From contig NZ_QREM01000007.1 in assembly GCF_003353015.1 (NCBI RefSeq), forward strand, positions 806,044 through 870,043: a stretch of DNA of 64,000 nucleotides. The letters are read 5' to 3'. A program made the translations under genes and the position numbers. This stretch comes from Xanthomonas arboricola (GTDB lineage Bacteria; Pseudomonadota; Gammaproteobacteria; Xanthomonadales; Xanthomonadaceae). This document shows positions 9,445-19,380 of the stretch, piece after piece; position 1 is the first letter of the stretch; each line of letters begins with the position of its first letter. The notes below the pieces were generated by a model. The model did no database searches. It had not been told where the DNA came from and was given only the letters and a program-made list of their open reading frames with translations.

Positions 9445-10521
9445 TCATGCCGCCACCGCGCGGGCGCCCAGGGTCCACGGCGCAAACCGCATCAGCACCC
9501 AGCGCAACGGCACGCATGCCAGCAGCGCAAACACCGTCACGAACAACGCCCACCCCAGGCCAGGGCGCGCGGCACCGAATCCGCCGGCCAGCGCCGCGAC
9601 ACCGGAGAGCACGAAGAACACCAGCATGTGGGTGCACAGGATCAGCAAGGTATTGCGGCCGATCCACTGTATCCAGGCCCAGCCCTGCACCAGCCGTGCG
9701 GCACAGATCACCATCAACGAGCCGAGTACGGCGCTGGCCACGAACCCGGCGTGGCTGCGACCGAATTGCAGCATGTTGACGTCGATGCGGCCATTACGAT
9801 CGGCCAGCCAGGCCACCGGCAACGCCAGCAGCAGCGTCGCCAGCGCGCTCATCGTCAAGGAGGTCGGCAGACGCGCGGAAACATGGATCAGCAAGGCCCC
9901 CAGCGCGTAGAAGCACAGCGACACCGGTAGTACGTCGAGGCCGAAGAAAAGTCGCAGCTGCTGGCCCGGGAACCAGTGCATCCAGTACCCGGCCAGGATC
10001 AACGACACCAGCGCGATCACCACCGGCGACATCCAGCGGCGCAGCACCACATAGCTCACCACCGTCACCAGCATCACCGGCAGGAACCACAGCGGCGGCT
10101 GCACGTACAGATCGGGGCCAATACCGGTGAACATCGCCACGATCGGCTCCCACCACGGGTGGCTGCCCCACCGCGCCGCCTTCTCGCCGATATTGCGCGT
10201 CAGCAACCAGTACGCGTATCCGAGCAGATAGAACGTCACATACGGCAGCAGCAGACTGCGCGCCTGCTTGCTGATCGTCTGCGACAACCCGGTGGTGCGC
10301 GACGCATAGCCGGATGCCAGCCAGCCGGACACCATGAAAAACAGCGGCACATGAAAGCTGTAGGCAAACAAGGTCATCGCATGCGGCACGCCCTTGGCGT
10401 GACAGAACACCACCAGCAGGATCGCCAGCGCCTTGGCGGCATCGATCCGCGGATCGCGGCTGCGCCCGCTGCGGGCAACCGGCGCGACCGATGGCGGCGC
10501 CGGCGTTGCCGCCACACTCAC
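9445..10521 (-). CDS. gumF: GumF, xanthan O-acetyltransferase (internal mannose)
   Basis: About 358 aa, acyltransferase-3 family integral membrane protein that acetylates the internal alpha-mannose at O-6. It opens with DPRIDAAKALAILLVVFCHA and YSFHVPLFFMVSGWLA, the same two blocks as GumG, showing tandem duplication and divergence. The proposed GTG at 10521 overlaps the gumE stop (GTGA), which fits translational coupling. Frames further upstream run through gumE and were not used. Confidence 0.93.
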   Translation of the reverse strand: MSVAATPAPPSVAPVARSGRSRDPRIDAAKALAILLVVFCHAKGVPHAMTLFAYSFHVPLFFMVSGWLASGYASRTTGLSQTISKQARSLLLPYVTFYLLGYAYWLLTRNIGEKAARWGSHPWWEPIVAMFTGIGPDLYVQPPLWFLPVMLVTVVSYVVLRRWMSPVVIALVSLILAGYWMHWFPGQQLRLFFGLDVLPVSLCFYALGALLIHVSARLPTSLTMSALATLLLALPVAWLADRNGRIDVNMLQFGRSHAGFVASAVLGSLMVICAARLVQGWAWIQWIGRNTLLILCTHMLVFFVLSGVAALAGGFGAARPGLGWALFVTVFALLACVPLRWVLMRFAPWTLGARAVAA

Positions 10522-11816
10522 CGCGTGCCTCCTGCGGGGAGTGGCAATGGCGCCTGGTCGCCGGCTGGAGCCTGTGTGGGCAGCCGCGCAGCGGTTGCAG
10601 CGGACCAGGTCGGCAGCATGTGCCACATGCAGCCGCAGACGAACCACCACAACGCCGATGTCTTGATCGAGAAATAGCCGTTGGACACCAGCAGACTCAG
10701 CGCGAACGCAAAGATCGCCAGGTTCTTGAACAGCTGCCCTTCCTTGCTCGGCATCAACAACAGGAACGAATACGACAGCAGGAACGCGAGCACGCCCACG
10801 ATCGACTGCGAGGCGATGAAGTAGGCGATGCCGCTGTCGAAGTAACGGTAGGCCTGCGCGAAATCCAGGCCCATCCACGAGTTGAAGGACAGGTTGTTCA
10901 TCGAGTAGACGGTGAAGAAGACCCGGCCCATGGTGTTGTCCTGATAGGCAGTGATCCCGGTGATCCACACCAGCAGCCACGCGGTCATGATCACGACCAG
11001 GAAAATCAGGAAGGCCAGGCGTTGATCCAGGCGTTTCAACAGCGGCGACAGCAGCACCATCAGCACGCAGGTGCCCGCCGCAAGTCGTCCGTCGGAGGCC
11101 ACGACCATGAACCCGATCAGGCCGACCGAGAGAACCAGCATCGCCGGCCGCATCCAGCGCCAGAACACCAGCACGATCGCGGTAAAGAAGCAGATGTAGT
11201 TGCCCATCGTCACCGGCTCGATGAACATCGAGGAGGCGCGCGGCAGATTGGAGCCCGGCAGGAAGTTGCGCTCGCCCGGTCGCGTGGCACTGACGAACAG
11301 GTTGCTGTCTTCGTTCCAGAACCCTTCCGCGCTCATGCCACGTGCGTTGACGAAGAAACTCTTCGGGTTGACCAGGTCGCCATAGGCGCTGGGCATCGCC
11401 AACTCGAATGCCGCCACCAGCGAGACGATGATGGTCATGCGCACGAACAGCTTGGGCACCGAGCCGGTGTAGGCCGAACCGAGCACCACGAACGCGAACA
11501 CCACCAGCGCATCGCGGAAGAACTTCGGATCGATCTGCCAGTTCACCAGGAAGCGCACGAACATCAGGGTGACGATCAGCCCCAGCCCGCTGATGATCAG
11601 CGCAATGCGCTTGCGGCTCATCGAGCCCAGGCCGAGCAGAAAGCACGCGGCATAGACCATGAACTCGACGGCGTAGGTGATCACCGGACGGACGGTGAAC
11701 ACGTTCGCGTTGATCAGCGCCAGCACAAGGTTGTAACCGACGCCGACCAGCAGCGTCAGTTCGATCAGCAGGTTGTGCCAGCGAACGCGGGCCTGGTCGC
11801 TCATTCGGATCAGCAT
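10518..11816 (-). CDS. gumE: GumE, Wzy-type xanthan polymerase
   Basis: 432 aa, integral membrane protein with about 12 hydrophobic helices and a long periplasmic loop in the middle, near residues 170-220 (NARGMSAEGFWNEDSN region). It is required for polymerising repeat units at the periplasmic face and is taken as the Wzy of the pathway. Start at MLIRMSDQARVRWHN gives exactly the known GumE length. It is separated from gumD by 82 bases that contain a strong hairpin. Confidence 0.95.
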   Translation of the reverse strand: MLIRMSDQARVRWHNLLIELTLLVGVGYNLVLALINANVFTVRPVITYAVEFMVYAACFLLGLGSMSRKRIALIISGLGLIVTLMFVRFLVNWQIDPKFFRDALVVFAFVVLGSAYTGSVPKLFVRMTIIVSLVAAFELAMPSAYGDLVNPKSFFVNARGMSAEGFWNEDSNLFVSATRPGERNFLPGSNLPRASSMFIEPVTMGNYICFFTAIVLVFWRWMRPAMLVLSVGLIGFMVVASDGRLAAGTCVLMVLLSPLLKRLDQRLAFLIFLVVIMTAWLLVWITGITAYQDNTMGRVFFTVYSMNNLSFNSWMGLDFAQAYRYFDSGIAYFIASQSIVGVLAFLLSYSFLLLMPSKEGQLFKNLAIFAFALSLLVSNGYFSIKTSALWWFVCGCMWHMLPTWSAATAARLPTQAPAGDQAPLPLPAGGTR

Positions 11817-11835
11817 GCAGACGCCTGCTTGAGAG

Positions 11836-11858
11836 GGGCGGCTGCGATGCAGCCGCCC
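11836..11858 (-). promoter_or_regulatory. Hairpin between gumD and gumE
   Basis: A perfect 10-bp stem (GGGCGGCTGC / GCAGCCGCCC) with a 3-base loop sits in the 82-bp gumD-gumE gap. No T-run follows on the minus strand, so it is not a classical terminator. It may act in mRNA processing or stability and so set the ratio of gumBCD to downstream products. Confidence 0.5.
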
Positions 11859-11898
11859 GCGGCGCGTGAAGCGCCAGGTCGCACACTCCCCGCCATCA

Positions 11899-13353
11899 TC
11901 AGTACGCGGTCTTCTGTCCGAGCACACGTACTGCGGTCAGCACGATGATGCGGATATCCAGCCACAGCGACCAGCGACGGATGTAGTCCAGGTCGTACTG
12001 GATGCGCTTCTTCATCGTCCGCAGCTCCGGGGTTTCGCCACGGAATCCATTGACCTGCGCCCAGCCGGTGATGCCCGGCTTGACGTAATGGCGCTGCATG
12101 TAGTGATTGATCAGCTTTTCGTAATGGGTGTTGTGCTGCGCGGCATGCGGACGCGGCCCCACGATCGACATGCTGCCGCCGAGCACGTTGAAGATCTGCG
12201 GCAACTCGTCCAGGCTGCTGCGACGCAGGAACGCACCGAAACGGGTGATACGGCTGTCGTTCCTGGTCGCCTGCTGGATGGTGGTGCCGTGGTCGTCATG
12301 CACACGCATCGAGCGGAACTTGAACATGTAGAACTCGCGACCGCCCAGGCCATGCCGACGCTGGCGGAAGAACACCGGTCCCGGCGAACTCATCTTCACG
12401 CCGACCGCAATCGCTGCCATCAGCGGCCACAGGCCCATCAGCGCGATCACGGCCAGGATCTTGTCCTGCAGTGCCTTGGCCACCACGAAGTAATTGTCAC
12501 GGTCCACACCACCCTGGCGCAGGTTGATCACCGGCACGTTGCCGATCTGCTCGCCGGACTGGTTCAACAGGCCGAAGTCGAACAGGTCCGGCACCAGCTT
12601 CACGTTGATCGGGTAGCGGTCCAGGCGCTGCAGCAGCTGCTTGATATGGTCACGCTCGCCCAACGGCAGCGAGATCCACACCTGCTCGACCTGGTTGTCC
12701 TGCAGGTATTCGATCAGCGCATCCGGATCGCCCAGGCACGGCAGCGACTGGCGCTGCTCGGTCACCGCGATGTCGTACGGCGTGCGGAAGTAGCCGACCA
12801 GGTTCATGCCGACCCAGGGATTGCGGCTGAGGTAGTGGTTGATCTTCATCACCGGATGGCGCAGACCCACCACCACCACGCGTTGCACGTCCACACCCTG
12901 GGTGCGCAGGTGATTGAGGAAACCACGCAGCACCGTGCGCGCCGCCACCAGCGAGGCCAGGCCACCGACGAACCACAGCCCGATCCAGCCGCGCGAGACC
13001 TGCTCGCCAACCTGCACGATCAGTGCGTGCACCGCGAACAGCGCGAACACGCCGCCGAATGCACCGCCCAGCACCATCAGCTCGCTCAACAACCCGCGCC
13101 CGCGCCAGCTGCGATACAGCGGGAACAGCGCAAAGCAGATCACCGAATACAGCAGCGTGGTGGCAATGGCAACCCGGTACGGCGCCGCAGGCACCCAGGA
13201 GCCGAAGACGATGCGATAGGCGATCAGCCCGGAGACCACGACCATGGTCAGGTCGAAGACGCGCAGGACCAGATCGGCCGCAGCCGAATACTTGGACAAC
13301 AATCGCGGCGAGGATGTCGTGTAAGTCGCGCTACTCAAGTCTGCCAAAAGCAT
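11899..13353 (-). CDS. gumD: GumD, undecaprenyl-phosphate glucose-1-phosphate transferase
   Basis: 484 aa, polyprenyl-phosphate hexose-1-P transferase (WbaP/WcaJ type). It starts xanthan synthesis by transferring glucose-1-P from UDP-glucose to undecaprenyl phosphate. The N-terminal half has four to five membrane helices and a CoA-binding-like domain. The C-terminal catalytic domain begins near residue 290 with [16 protein letters not shown], then [24 protein letters not shown] and SIVGPRPH. Start at [11 protein letters not shown] gives the known GumD length. There is a 244-bp gap before it after gumC. Confidence 0.97.
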   Translation of the reverse strand: MLLADLSSATYTTSSPRLLSKYSAAADLVLRVFDLTMVVVSGLIAYRIVFGSWVPAAPYRVAIATTLLYSVICFALFPLYRSWRGRGLLSELMVLGGAFGGVFALFAVHALIVQVGEQVSRGWIGLWFVGGLASLVAARTVLRGFLNHLRTQGVDVQRVVVVGLRHPVMKINHYLSRNPWVGMNLVGYFRTPYDIAVTEQRQSLPCLGDPDALIEYLQDNQVEQVWISLPLGERDHIKQLLQRLDRYPINVKLVPDLFDFGLLNQSGEQIGNVPVINLRQGGVDRDNYFVVAKALQDKILAVIALMGLWPLMAAIAVGVKMSSPGPVFFRQRRHGLGGREFYMFKFRSMRVHDDHGTTIQQATRNDSRITRFGAFLRRSSLDELPQIFNVLGGSMSIVGPRPHAAQHNTHYEKLINHYMQRHYVKPGITGWAQVNGFRGETPELRTMKKRIQYDLDYIRRWSLWLDIRIIVLTAVRVLGQKTAY

Positions 13354-13597
13354 GGGGATGTCCTCCAAACTCGATACGGTGCATGCGGGGGAACATACGA
13401 ATCGCACGCGAGCTTTCAATCATCTCCGTCGAGCGATCACCGCGGTAATACCTACCGACCCCAGATCGCACGACAGCCCTTTGTTTCAACAGAGACAAAC
13501 TTTCAAACGAAGGAGCCCGAAACATACGGGATCCAACCTTTTCCACGCTGAATCAGTTGTCACTTCAATTAACCCATCGTTGTGCAACACCACGATG
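13354..13597. other. gumC-gumD intergenic stretch
   Basis: 244 bp, more AT-rich than the genes on either side. No convincing ORF is seen: a minus-strand frame at 13331-13546 overlaps the gumD start and has no recognisable composition. No strong terminator is visible. A local promoter or processing signal for gumD cannot be excluded. Confidence 0.5.
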
Positions 13598-15022
13598 TCA
13601 GTCCAACCGCGTCTGCGCTGGCGCGCCTCGCAGGAAGTAGCGCACCAGAGCCACAGCCACGCCCAGGAATACGCCAAAGATGAAGCCCAAAGCGAGGTTC
13701 AATTTGAGTTTCGGCGAAGTCTTCGACGTAGGCACGTCTGCGGTGTCGACGATGGTCACGTTGTTGGCGCCGACGTTGCTCGCCACGCCGATTTCCTTGT
13801 AGCGCTGCAGGAGCGCATCGTAGAGCTGGCGATTGGTATCGACGTCGCGCTTGAGCATGTTGTAGCGGATGCTGCGGCTCTGCAGATCCAGCTCGTCGCT
13901 TCGCAAACCGGCGATGCGCTGGGTGAGCAACTGCTCCTGATGCACCGACGCCTCATACGCCGCCTTCAGCGACTGGCGGATATTGATGACCTCGCCGTTG
14001 ATCTGGCGGCGCGACTCTTCGATCTGCGCCTTCAGGCGCTGCATTTCCGGATAGTCCGGCTTGAAGGTCGACAGCTTCTGCTGGTACTCGGTGTTCAGGC
14101 GGATCTGCTCGCCACGCAGACTCTGGATCAGCGGGTTACTCAGCACCTGCGGCAGTGCCATCGCGTCGCCGCTGCTGACCTGGCGCCAGGCTGCCTCCGC
14201 CTTGATGCGGGTGTCCTGCGCCGATGCCAGCATTGCATTGAGGTCGCTCAGGTTCTGCGCCGGAAGCGACGGCTTGTCGTCGCCCACCGACACGATCTGC
14301 TCGTCGGTGGAATACGACACCAGACTCTTTTCCGAATCTTCCACCTTGTCGCGCAACTGCTCCAGACGCTCGGCCAGGAACTTGGTCGCAAACGAAGACG
14401 CCTTGATGCGGCGTTCCTGCGTGCTGACGATGAAGACCTTGGTGTAGGTGTTGGCGATCTTGGCAGCCAGCACCGGGTCCGGCGAGTCGTAATTGACGTA
14501 GACCAGGCGCGAGTTGAGGATCGGCTCGACCACCAGCCCGGCCAGCAGCGTGTCGGTCAGGCTGCGCTCGATGATGGCCTGGCGCGAGTCGACCGACTTG
14601 CCGGCTTCCGGGTTCTTGGCAGCGGCCTTCTCCAGTGCTTCCTCGACCTGCTGCTTGAAGGCAGGCTCCTGGTCGAGCCTGGCCTCGCGAATCACCGCAC
14701 GCGCCAGCGAGCGGCTCTGCAGCAGCTGGTACTGGGTCTGGTAGAAGTCGCGATCCTGCGGCGACTCCACCGGCATCAGATTGTCGACGTTCACCACGTT
14801 GAGCGAGTCGCGCTCGATCTGCAGCGTGCTGGTGGCGCGGTACTTTTCCGGCATCAGCAGGGTGACGCCAAACGCCAGCGCCACCGCCGCGATGGTGATC
14901 AGGATGATCAGCCAGCGCTGCGATACCAATGCGCGCCAGTAGTCGAGCAGGCCGACGTCAGCCAGCTCAAGATGCCCATGACGATGAGACGGGGAAGAAC
15001 GATTGTCTGAATTCATACTCAT
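13598..15022 (-). CDS. gumC: GumC, polysaccharide co-polymerase
   Basis: About 474 aa, Wzz/PCP-2a family without the tyrosine-kinase domain. It is anchored in the inner membrane and works with GumB in chain-length control and export. One membrane helix near residues 40-60 (LIILITIAAVALAFGVTLL), a long coiled-coil periplasmic domain, and a second helix near the C terminus (LNLALGFIFGVFLGVAVAL). The ATG at 15022 overlaps the gumB stop (ATGA). A GTG at 15037 would add five residues and gives the 479-aa form. Confidence 0.95.
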   Translation of the reverse strand: MSMNSDNRSSPSHRHGHLELADVGLLDYWRALVSQRWLIILITIAAVALAFGVTLLMPEKYRATSTLQIERDSLNVVNVDNLMPVESPQDRDFYQTQYQLLQSRSLARAVIREARLDQEPAFKQQVEEALEKAAAKNPEAGKSVDSRQAIIERSLTDTLLAGLVVEPILNSRLVYVNYDSPDPVLAAKIANTYTKVFIVSTQERRIKASSFATKFLAERLEQLRDKVEDSEKSLVSYSTDEQIVSVGDDKPSLPAQNLSDLNAMLASAQDTRIKAEAAWRQVSSGDAMALPQVLSNPLIQSLRGEQIRLNTEYQQKLSTFKPDYPEMQRLKAQIEESRRQINGEVINIRQSLKAAYEASVHQEQLLTQRIAGLRSDELDLQSRSIRYNMLKRDVDTNRQLYDALLQRYKEIGVASNVGANNVTIVDTADVPTSKTSPKLKLNLALGFIFGVFLGVAVALVRYFLRGAPAQTRLD

Positions 15023-15717
15023 CGGTAAGCGCGCCACACCATCACGAGGGGGGTCAGTTCCAGCATGGTGCGCAGCCAGACGCGTGCGTCCGAGCGGTAC
15101 ACCACAACGATGTCGCCGCCGTAGATCTCCGGGTCCGGGTTGGTCCCCTTCTCGATCTCGGTCAGATCGAATCTGGCGATCATCTTTTGCCCGTTGACGG
15201 TGCGGAACACGATGACGTTGCCGCGGCTGGCCACCGTGCTGACACCCTTGGCCTGCGCGATGGCCTGCTGCAGGGTCAGGTTGGCGCCGATCACCGGATA
15301 GATGCCCGGCTCGTCAACCGCACCGGTCACCGTGACCCGGCGACCATTGGACTCCTGCACGAACACCGACACCTGCGGATGCTGCAGATACCCGGCGGCG
15401 TAGCGTTCCGCCACCAGCTTTTCCAGCTCGCCGACGCCCAGACCGGCCGCCTTGACGTCGCCGATCAACGGCAGCGAGATGTGGCCGTTCTGATCGATGC
15501 GGACCTGCCGCTCCAGATCGTCGACCTGGAACACCTTGAACAACAGCAGGTCGCCTGGGGCGAGTCGATACTCCGGTTGCACTGCCGACATTGCGAGCGG
15601 ATCCGGAAGCGGCAGGGAATCTGCCATCTTCGGACCGGTGCTGCATGCGCCCAGTGCCATCGAGCAGATCAACGCCAGGCTGAGGCCTTGGCAGAATCGT
15701 CCGATCAGTTTTTTCAT
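15019..15717 (-). CDS. gumB: GumB, outer-membrane polysaccharide export lipoprotein
   Basis: 232 aa, Wza/OPX family, first gene of the gum operon. The signal peptide ends in the lipobox ALGAC (Cys near residue 25), so it is probably lipidated and placed in the outer membrane. The export domain follows (YRLAPGDLLLFKVFQ, then a SLBB-like region with VTVTGAVDEPGIYPV). With GumC it forms the secretion channel. It is shorter than Wza and lacks its long C-terminal region, as is usual for GumB. Start chosen to put the signal peptide at the N terminus. Confidence 0.97.
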   Translation of the reverse strand: MKKLIGRFCQGLSLALICSMALGACSTGPKMADSLPLPDPLAMSAVQPEYRLAPGDLLLFKVFQVDDLERQVRIDQNGHISLPLIGDVKAAGLGVGELEKLVAERYAAGYLQHPQVSVFVQESNGRRVTVTGAVDEPGIYPVIGANLTLQQAIAQAKGVSTVASRGNVIVFRTVNGQKMIARFDLTEIEKGTNPDPEIYGGDIVVVYRSDARVWLRTMLELTPLVMVWRAYR

Positions 15718-16151
15718 GCGTGTGGCTGGCTGCCTCGGTTGGGTGGGACAGGACCTCGCGCAGCATTCAACCGGCCAACACGCCAGCAAGAACGTACGAC
15801 AGAGAAATTCATCCCAAGACGCTCGGGATCACGACAGGTGTGACGTGTTGCAGTGCACTATGGCATAGAACCAAGGCATCGCAAGACGCTGTTCGCCATT
15901 TTTTTGACGGCGTTGGCCTATTGATTCAAGTTCGTCGTTACGACGTTAACAAAACGTGATCCAGTTACTGATCCAGCGCTAATGTTTCGGAGCATTTTCG
16001 GATACTTAGCACCATAGCGTGATCCAGGTCCATACGAGCGGAACCGCAAACGAGCGGACTCGACCAGGCCTTCCATGCTGCCCTGCAGTATGCCGATGTG
16101 CATATCGCGACGCCCCCATGAAGCGCCGCCGAACGCATGTTGCGGCGCAAC
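15718..16151. promoter_or_regulatory. gum operon promoter region
   Basis: About 430 bp without a gene. In X. campestris the main gum promoter lies roughly 150-160 bp before gumB (established), which corresponds here to about 15870. An inverted repeat CGTCGT-T-ACGACG is at 15933-15945, next to an AT-rich stretch with GTTAAC. It is a possible operator. Other minus-strand frames here have no coding character. Confidence 0.6.
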
Positions 16152-16182
16152 AAAAAAGCCCATGTCCGTGAAGACATGGGCT
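16152..16182 (-). terminator. Rho-independent terminator after tRNA-Pro
   Basis: A 10-bp stem AGCCCATGTC / GACATGGGCT followed on the minus strand by six T. It lies 8 bases after the tRNA-Pro 3' end and isolates the tRNA from the gum region. Confidence 0.9.
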
Positions 16183-16189
16183 CGGTGTT

Positions 16190-16266
16190 TGGTCGGGGTA
16201 GCCGGATTCGAACCGACGACCACTAGTCCCCCAGACTAGTGCGCTACCAGGCTGCGCTATACCCCG
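16190..16266 (-). tRNA. tRNA-Pro (GGG)
   Basis: 77 nt on the minus strand. Acceptor CGGGGTA pairs with TACCCCG, followed by ACCA encoded in the DNA. The anticodon arm CTAGT-CTGGGGG-ACTAG gives anticodon GGG. The T arm contains GGTTCGAATCC. It is a well-formed cloverleaf. Confidence 0.95.
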
Positions 16267-16326
16267 AAGATGTTGCATCCGCCACGAGGGCGGCCTGCGA
16301 TTATAGCGGCTTTGTGACGCGTTTTC

Positions 16327-16683
16327 CTAGCGGCGCAGCAATTGCAGAACCTCTTCCAGCTCCATGCGCACCTGCTTGATGATCTGGTTGCTGAGTGCCG
16401 ACTCGCTCTTGGCGCCATCGCCTTCCAGACGCAGACGTGCGCCGCCGATGGTATAGCCCTGCTCGTACAGCAGGCCGCGGATCTGCCGCACCATCAATAC
16501 GTCGTGGCGCTGGTAGTAGCGCCGGTTGCCGCGCCGCTTGACCGGTTCCAGGCTGGGAAATTCGGTTTCCCAATAGCGCAGCACATGCGGCTTGACGTCG
16601 CACAGCTCGCTGACTTCGCCGATGGTGAAGTAGCGCTTGGCCGGGATTGGCGGTAGTTCACGATTACTGCCCGGATCCAGCAT
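16327..16683 (-). CDS. MerR-family transcriptional regulator
   Basis: 118 aa. The N-terminal winged helix-turn-helix is complete: [20 protein letters not shown] (about residues 18-37), then [20 protein letters not shown] and [14 protein letters not shown]. The C-terminal part is short and has no cysteine cluster, so metal sensing is unlikely. It overlaps the 3' end of ihfA by 20 bases and is thus the last gene of the phe-ihfA operon. This pairing of ihfA with a MerR-like gene is common in gammaproteobacteria. The effector is unknown. Confidence 0.9.
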   Translation of the reverse strand: MLDPGSNRELPPIPAKRYFTIGEVSELCDVKPHVLRYWETEFPSLEPVKRRGNRRYYQRHDVLMVRQIRGLLYEQGYTIGGARLRLEGDGAKSESALSNQIIKQVRMELEEVLQLLRR

Positions 16684-16963
16684 AAGCCTCCACCCGCTCC
16701 TTGAGCTTCTGGCCCGGACGGAAGGTCACCACCGTGCGCGCCGAGATCGGAATTTCCTCGCCGGTCTTGGGATTGCGACCGGGCCGTTGATTCTTGCGCC
16801 GCAGATCGAAGTTGCCGAAACCGGACAGCTTCACCTGACGGCCCTGCTCCAGCGCATCGCGCAGCACATCGAAGAACGCGTCGACAAATTCCTTCGCCTC
16901 GCGCTTGTTCAGACCGACCTCGTCGAACAGACGTTCGGCCATCTCCGCTTTCGTCAATGCCAT
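16664..16963 (-). CDS. ihfA: Integration host factor subunit alpha
   Basis: 99 aa, full length. DNA-bending HU/IHF fold with the arm block [20 protein letters not shown]. It pairs with IhfB and acts in transcription, recombination and replication. The start [20 protein letters not shown] is typical. It sits between pheT and the MerR gene, the classical pheST-ihfA order. Confidence 0.98.
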   Translation of the reverse strand: MALTKAEMAERLFDEVGLNKREAKEFVDAFFDVLRDALEQGRQVKLSGFGNFDLRRKNQRPGRNPKTGEEIPISARTVVTFRPGQKLKERVEAYAGSGQ

Positions 16964-16984
16964 GCCAATCCCCTGGTTACCGCC

Positions 16985-19363
16985 TCAACTCCGGATCCGG
17001 GCGCGGTGCTCGCGCTCGATCACGGCCACCACATCGGCAACGACTGCGTCGACGTCCCGGTCGGTGAGAGTGCGCGAGTTATCCTGCAAAATCAAGCCCA
17101 TAGCCAGACTCTTGAAACCTGGCTCGACCCCCTGCCCGACGTAGCGGTCGAACAGCTGCACCTCGCGCAACAACGGCCCGACGGTGGTGCGCACGCTGGC
17201 CGACAGGGCCGCCCAGCTGATCTCATCCGGCACCAGGAAGGCCAGGTCGCGACGGACCGAAGGGAACCGCGACAGGTCGCCGGCACGCGGCAACGTGCGT
17301 TGGACCAACGCGGTCAGTTGCAGTTCAAACGCGATCACGTCCACGTCGATGTCCAACGCCTTGGCCAGGCGCGGATGCACCTGCCCGATCCAGCCGATGC
17401 AAACGCCGTCGCGATGGATGTCGGCCGAGCGCCCCGGATGCCCGAAGGGCTGGGCGGATGGCTGGAAGTCCAGCACCGCGCCGCTGGCCGCGGCCAGCGC
17501 CATCAGGTCGCCCTTCAGGTCGTGGAAGTCCACCTTGCGCGCCGGCTCGCCCCACTGCAGCGCCAGGGCATCGCCACACACGGCCGCGGCGACATGCTGC
17601 GACTCCTGCGGGGCAGCGCCGGCATCGGAAGCGGCCGCGAACACCTTGCCCAGCTCGAACAGGCGCACGCGCCCGGCCTGGCGGGCGGCATTGCGGCCCA
17701 GCGTCGCCACCAGGCCCGGCAGCAGGCGCGGACGCATGATCGCCAGCTCGGCGCTGAGCGGATTGGCCAACGGCACCAGGCCGTCGGTCAGCTGCCAGCG
17801 CTCCAGCAAGGTGGCGTCGACGAAGGCGTAATTGATGGTTTCCTGCAGCTCGCGGGCCACCAGCTGGCGCCGCACGCTGAGCTCATCAAGCTGGGTTTCG
17901 CTCGGCATCGCAATCCGGCTTGCCCCGCCCGGCAACGTGGTCGGCACGCGGTCGTAGCCATGGATACGCGCCAGCTCTTCGATCAGATCCTCTTCGATGG
18001 CGATATCGAAGCGACGGCTCGGCGCCATCACCTGCCAGCCTTCGGCAACCGCCTCCAGCCGCATGCCGAGCGCGCCCAGGATGCGCACGACCTCGGCATC
18101 GTCGATCCGGATACCGAGCACGCGCACGATCCGCGCACGCCGCAGCAGGATCCGCGCCGGCTGCGGCAGATGCTGCGGCAGTTGCGCATGCACGACCGGG
18201 CCCGGCGTGCCACCGGCCAGCTCCAGCACCAGCCGCGTCGCCACCTCGATCGCCTGCGGCGGCAGCGCAGGATCCACGCCGCGCTCGAAGCGATGACCGG
18301 CATCGGTATGCAGGCCGAGCTTGCGGCCACGGCCCATGATCGCAGCCGGATCGAAATACGCCGACTCCAGGAACACATTGCGCGTGGTCTCGGTGACGCG
18401 CGTGTCCAGCCCGCCCATCAGGCCGGCCAGTGCCACCGGGCGGTCGGCGTCGGTGATGGCCAGGAAGCTGTCGTCCAGCGTCACCTGCCGGCCATCCAGC
18501 AACGCCAGCTGCTCGCCGCTGCGCGAACGGCGCACGCCGATCGGGCCCTGCAGCGTGTCCAGATCGAACGCATGCATCGGCTGGCCGAGTTCCAGCATCA
18601 CGTACTGGGTGATGTCCACCAGCAGCGAGACCGGACGCACGCCGCTGCGGCGCAGCCGCTCGGCCAGCCACACCGGCGTTTTCGCGGCAGGGTCGATACC
18701 TTCGATCACGCGCCCGCAATAGCGCGGCGCCTCGCTGCCGGCCTGCAATTCCACCGCCAGCGTGCGCGTTGACACCGGCGCTACCGCACCGGCATCGAAG
18801 GCCACCACTTCGCTGGCGCATGCGGCCGCCACGTCGAAGGCGATGCCGCGCACGCTGAAACAGTCGGCGCGGTTGGGCGTCAACTTGATCTCGATACTGG
18901 CATCGGGCAGCCCCAGATACTCGGCCAGGGCCTGGCCCACCGGCGCATCGTCGGGCAGTTCGAACAGGCCGGACGCATCGCTGTCCAGACCCAGTTCCTT
19001 GGCCGAGCACAGCATGCCGTTGGACGCGACCCCGCGCAGCCTGGCCGCGGTGATGGTCAGTTCGCCGATCTTTGCACCGACCAGCGCCAACGGCGCCACC
19101 AGACCGGCACGCGCGTTGGGCGCGCCACACACGATCTGCAGCAGCTCGCCCTGCCCTGCATCGACGCTGCAGACCTGCAGACGATCGGCTTCCGGATGAC
19201 GTACCGCCTCGACGATACGCGCCACCACCACCTGCCCCAGCGCCTGGCCCAGCGGCGTGACCTCTTCGACCTCCAGACCGATCGCCGTCAGCGTCGCGGC
19301 AAGCTCGTCACGGCTCGCCTGGGTGGGAACGTGACTGCGCAGCCAATTTTCAGAGAATTTCAT
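16985..19363 (-). CDS. pheT: Phenylalanyl-tRNA synthetase beta subunit
   Basis: 792 aa, full length for the bacterial beta subunit. An N-terminal tRNA-binding OB domain (about 40-150), B3/B4 editing region, B5 domain, catalytic-like core and the C-terminal ferredoxin-fold anticodon-binding domain (FPSVRRDLAFLVPDE near 705) are all visible. Forms the alpha2-beta2 enzyme with PheS. It follows pheS after 115 bases that hold an inverted pair of GGGATTGGGGATT-type repeats. Confidence 0.98.
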   Translation of the reverse strand: MKFSENWLRSHVPTQASRDELAATLTAIGLEVEEVTPLGQALGQVVVARIVEAVRHPEADRLQVCSVDAGQGELLQIVCGAPNARAGLVAPLALVGAKIGELTITAARLRGVASNGMLCSAKELGLDSDASGLFELPDDAPVGQALAEYLGLPDASIEIKLTPNRADCFSVRGIAFDVAAACASEVVAFDAGAVAPVSTRTLAVELQAGSEAPRYCGRVIEGIDPAAKTPVWLAERLRRSGVRPVSLLVDITQYVMLELGQPMHAFDLDTLQGPIGVRRSRSGEQLALLDGRQVTLDDSFLAITDADRPVALAGLMGGLDTRVTETTRNVFLESAYFDPAAIMGRGRKLGLHTDAGHRFERGVDPALPPQAIEVATRLVLELAGGTPGPVVHAQLPQHLPQPARILLRRARIVRVLGIRIDDAEVVRILGALGMRLEAVAEGWQVMAPSRRFDIAIEEDLIEELARIHGYDRVPTTLPGGASRIAMPSETQLDELSVRRQLVARELQETINYAFVDATLLERWQLTDGLVPLANPLSAELAIMRPRLLPGLVATLGRNAARQAGRVRLFELGKVFAAASDAGAAPQESQHVAAAVCGDALALQWGEPARKVDFHDLKGDLMALAAASGAVLDFQPSAQPFGHPGRSADIHRDGVCIGWIGQVHPRLAKALDIDVDVIAFELQLTALVQRTLPRAGDLSRFPSVRRDLAFLVPDEISWAALSASVRTTVGPLLREVQLFDRYVGQGVEPGFKSLAMGLILQDNSRTLTDRDVDAVVADVVAVIEREHRARIRS

Positions 19364-19380
19364 GAGGAGCCGGGATTCAG

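Noticed and set aside
13331-13546. 71-codon minus-strand frame between gumC and gumD
   Set aside because: It overlaps the gumD start and has no ribosome site or recognisable composition.
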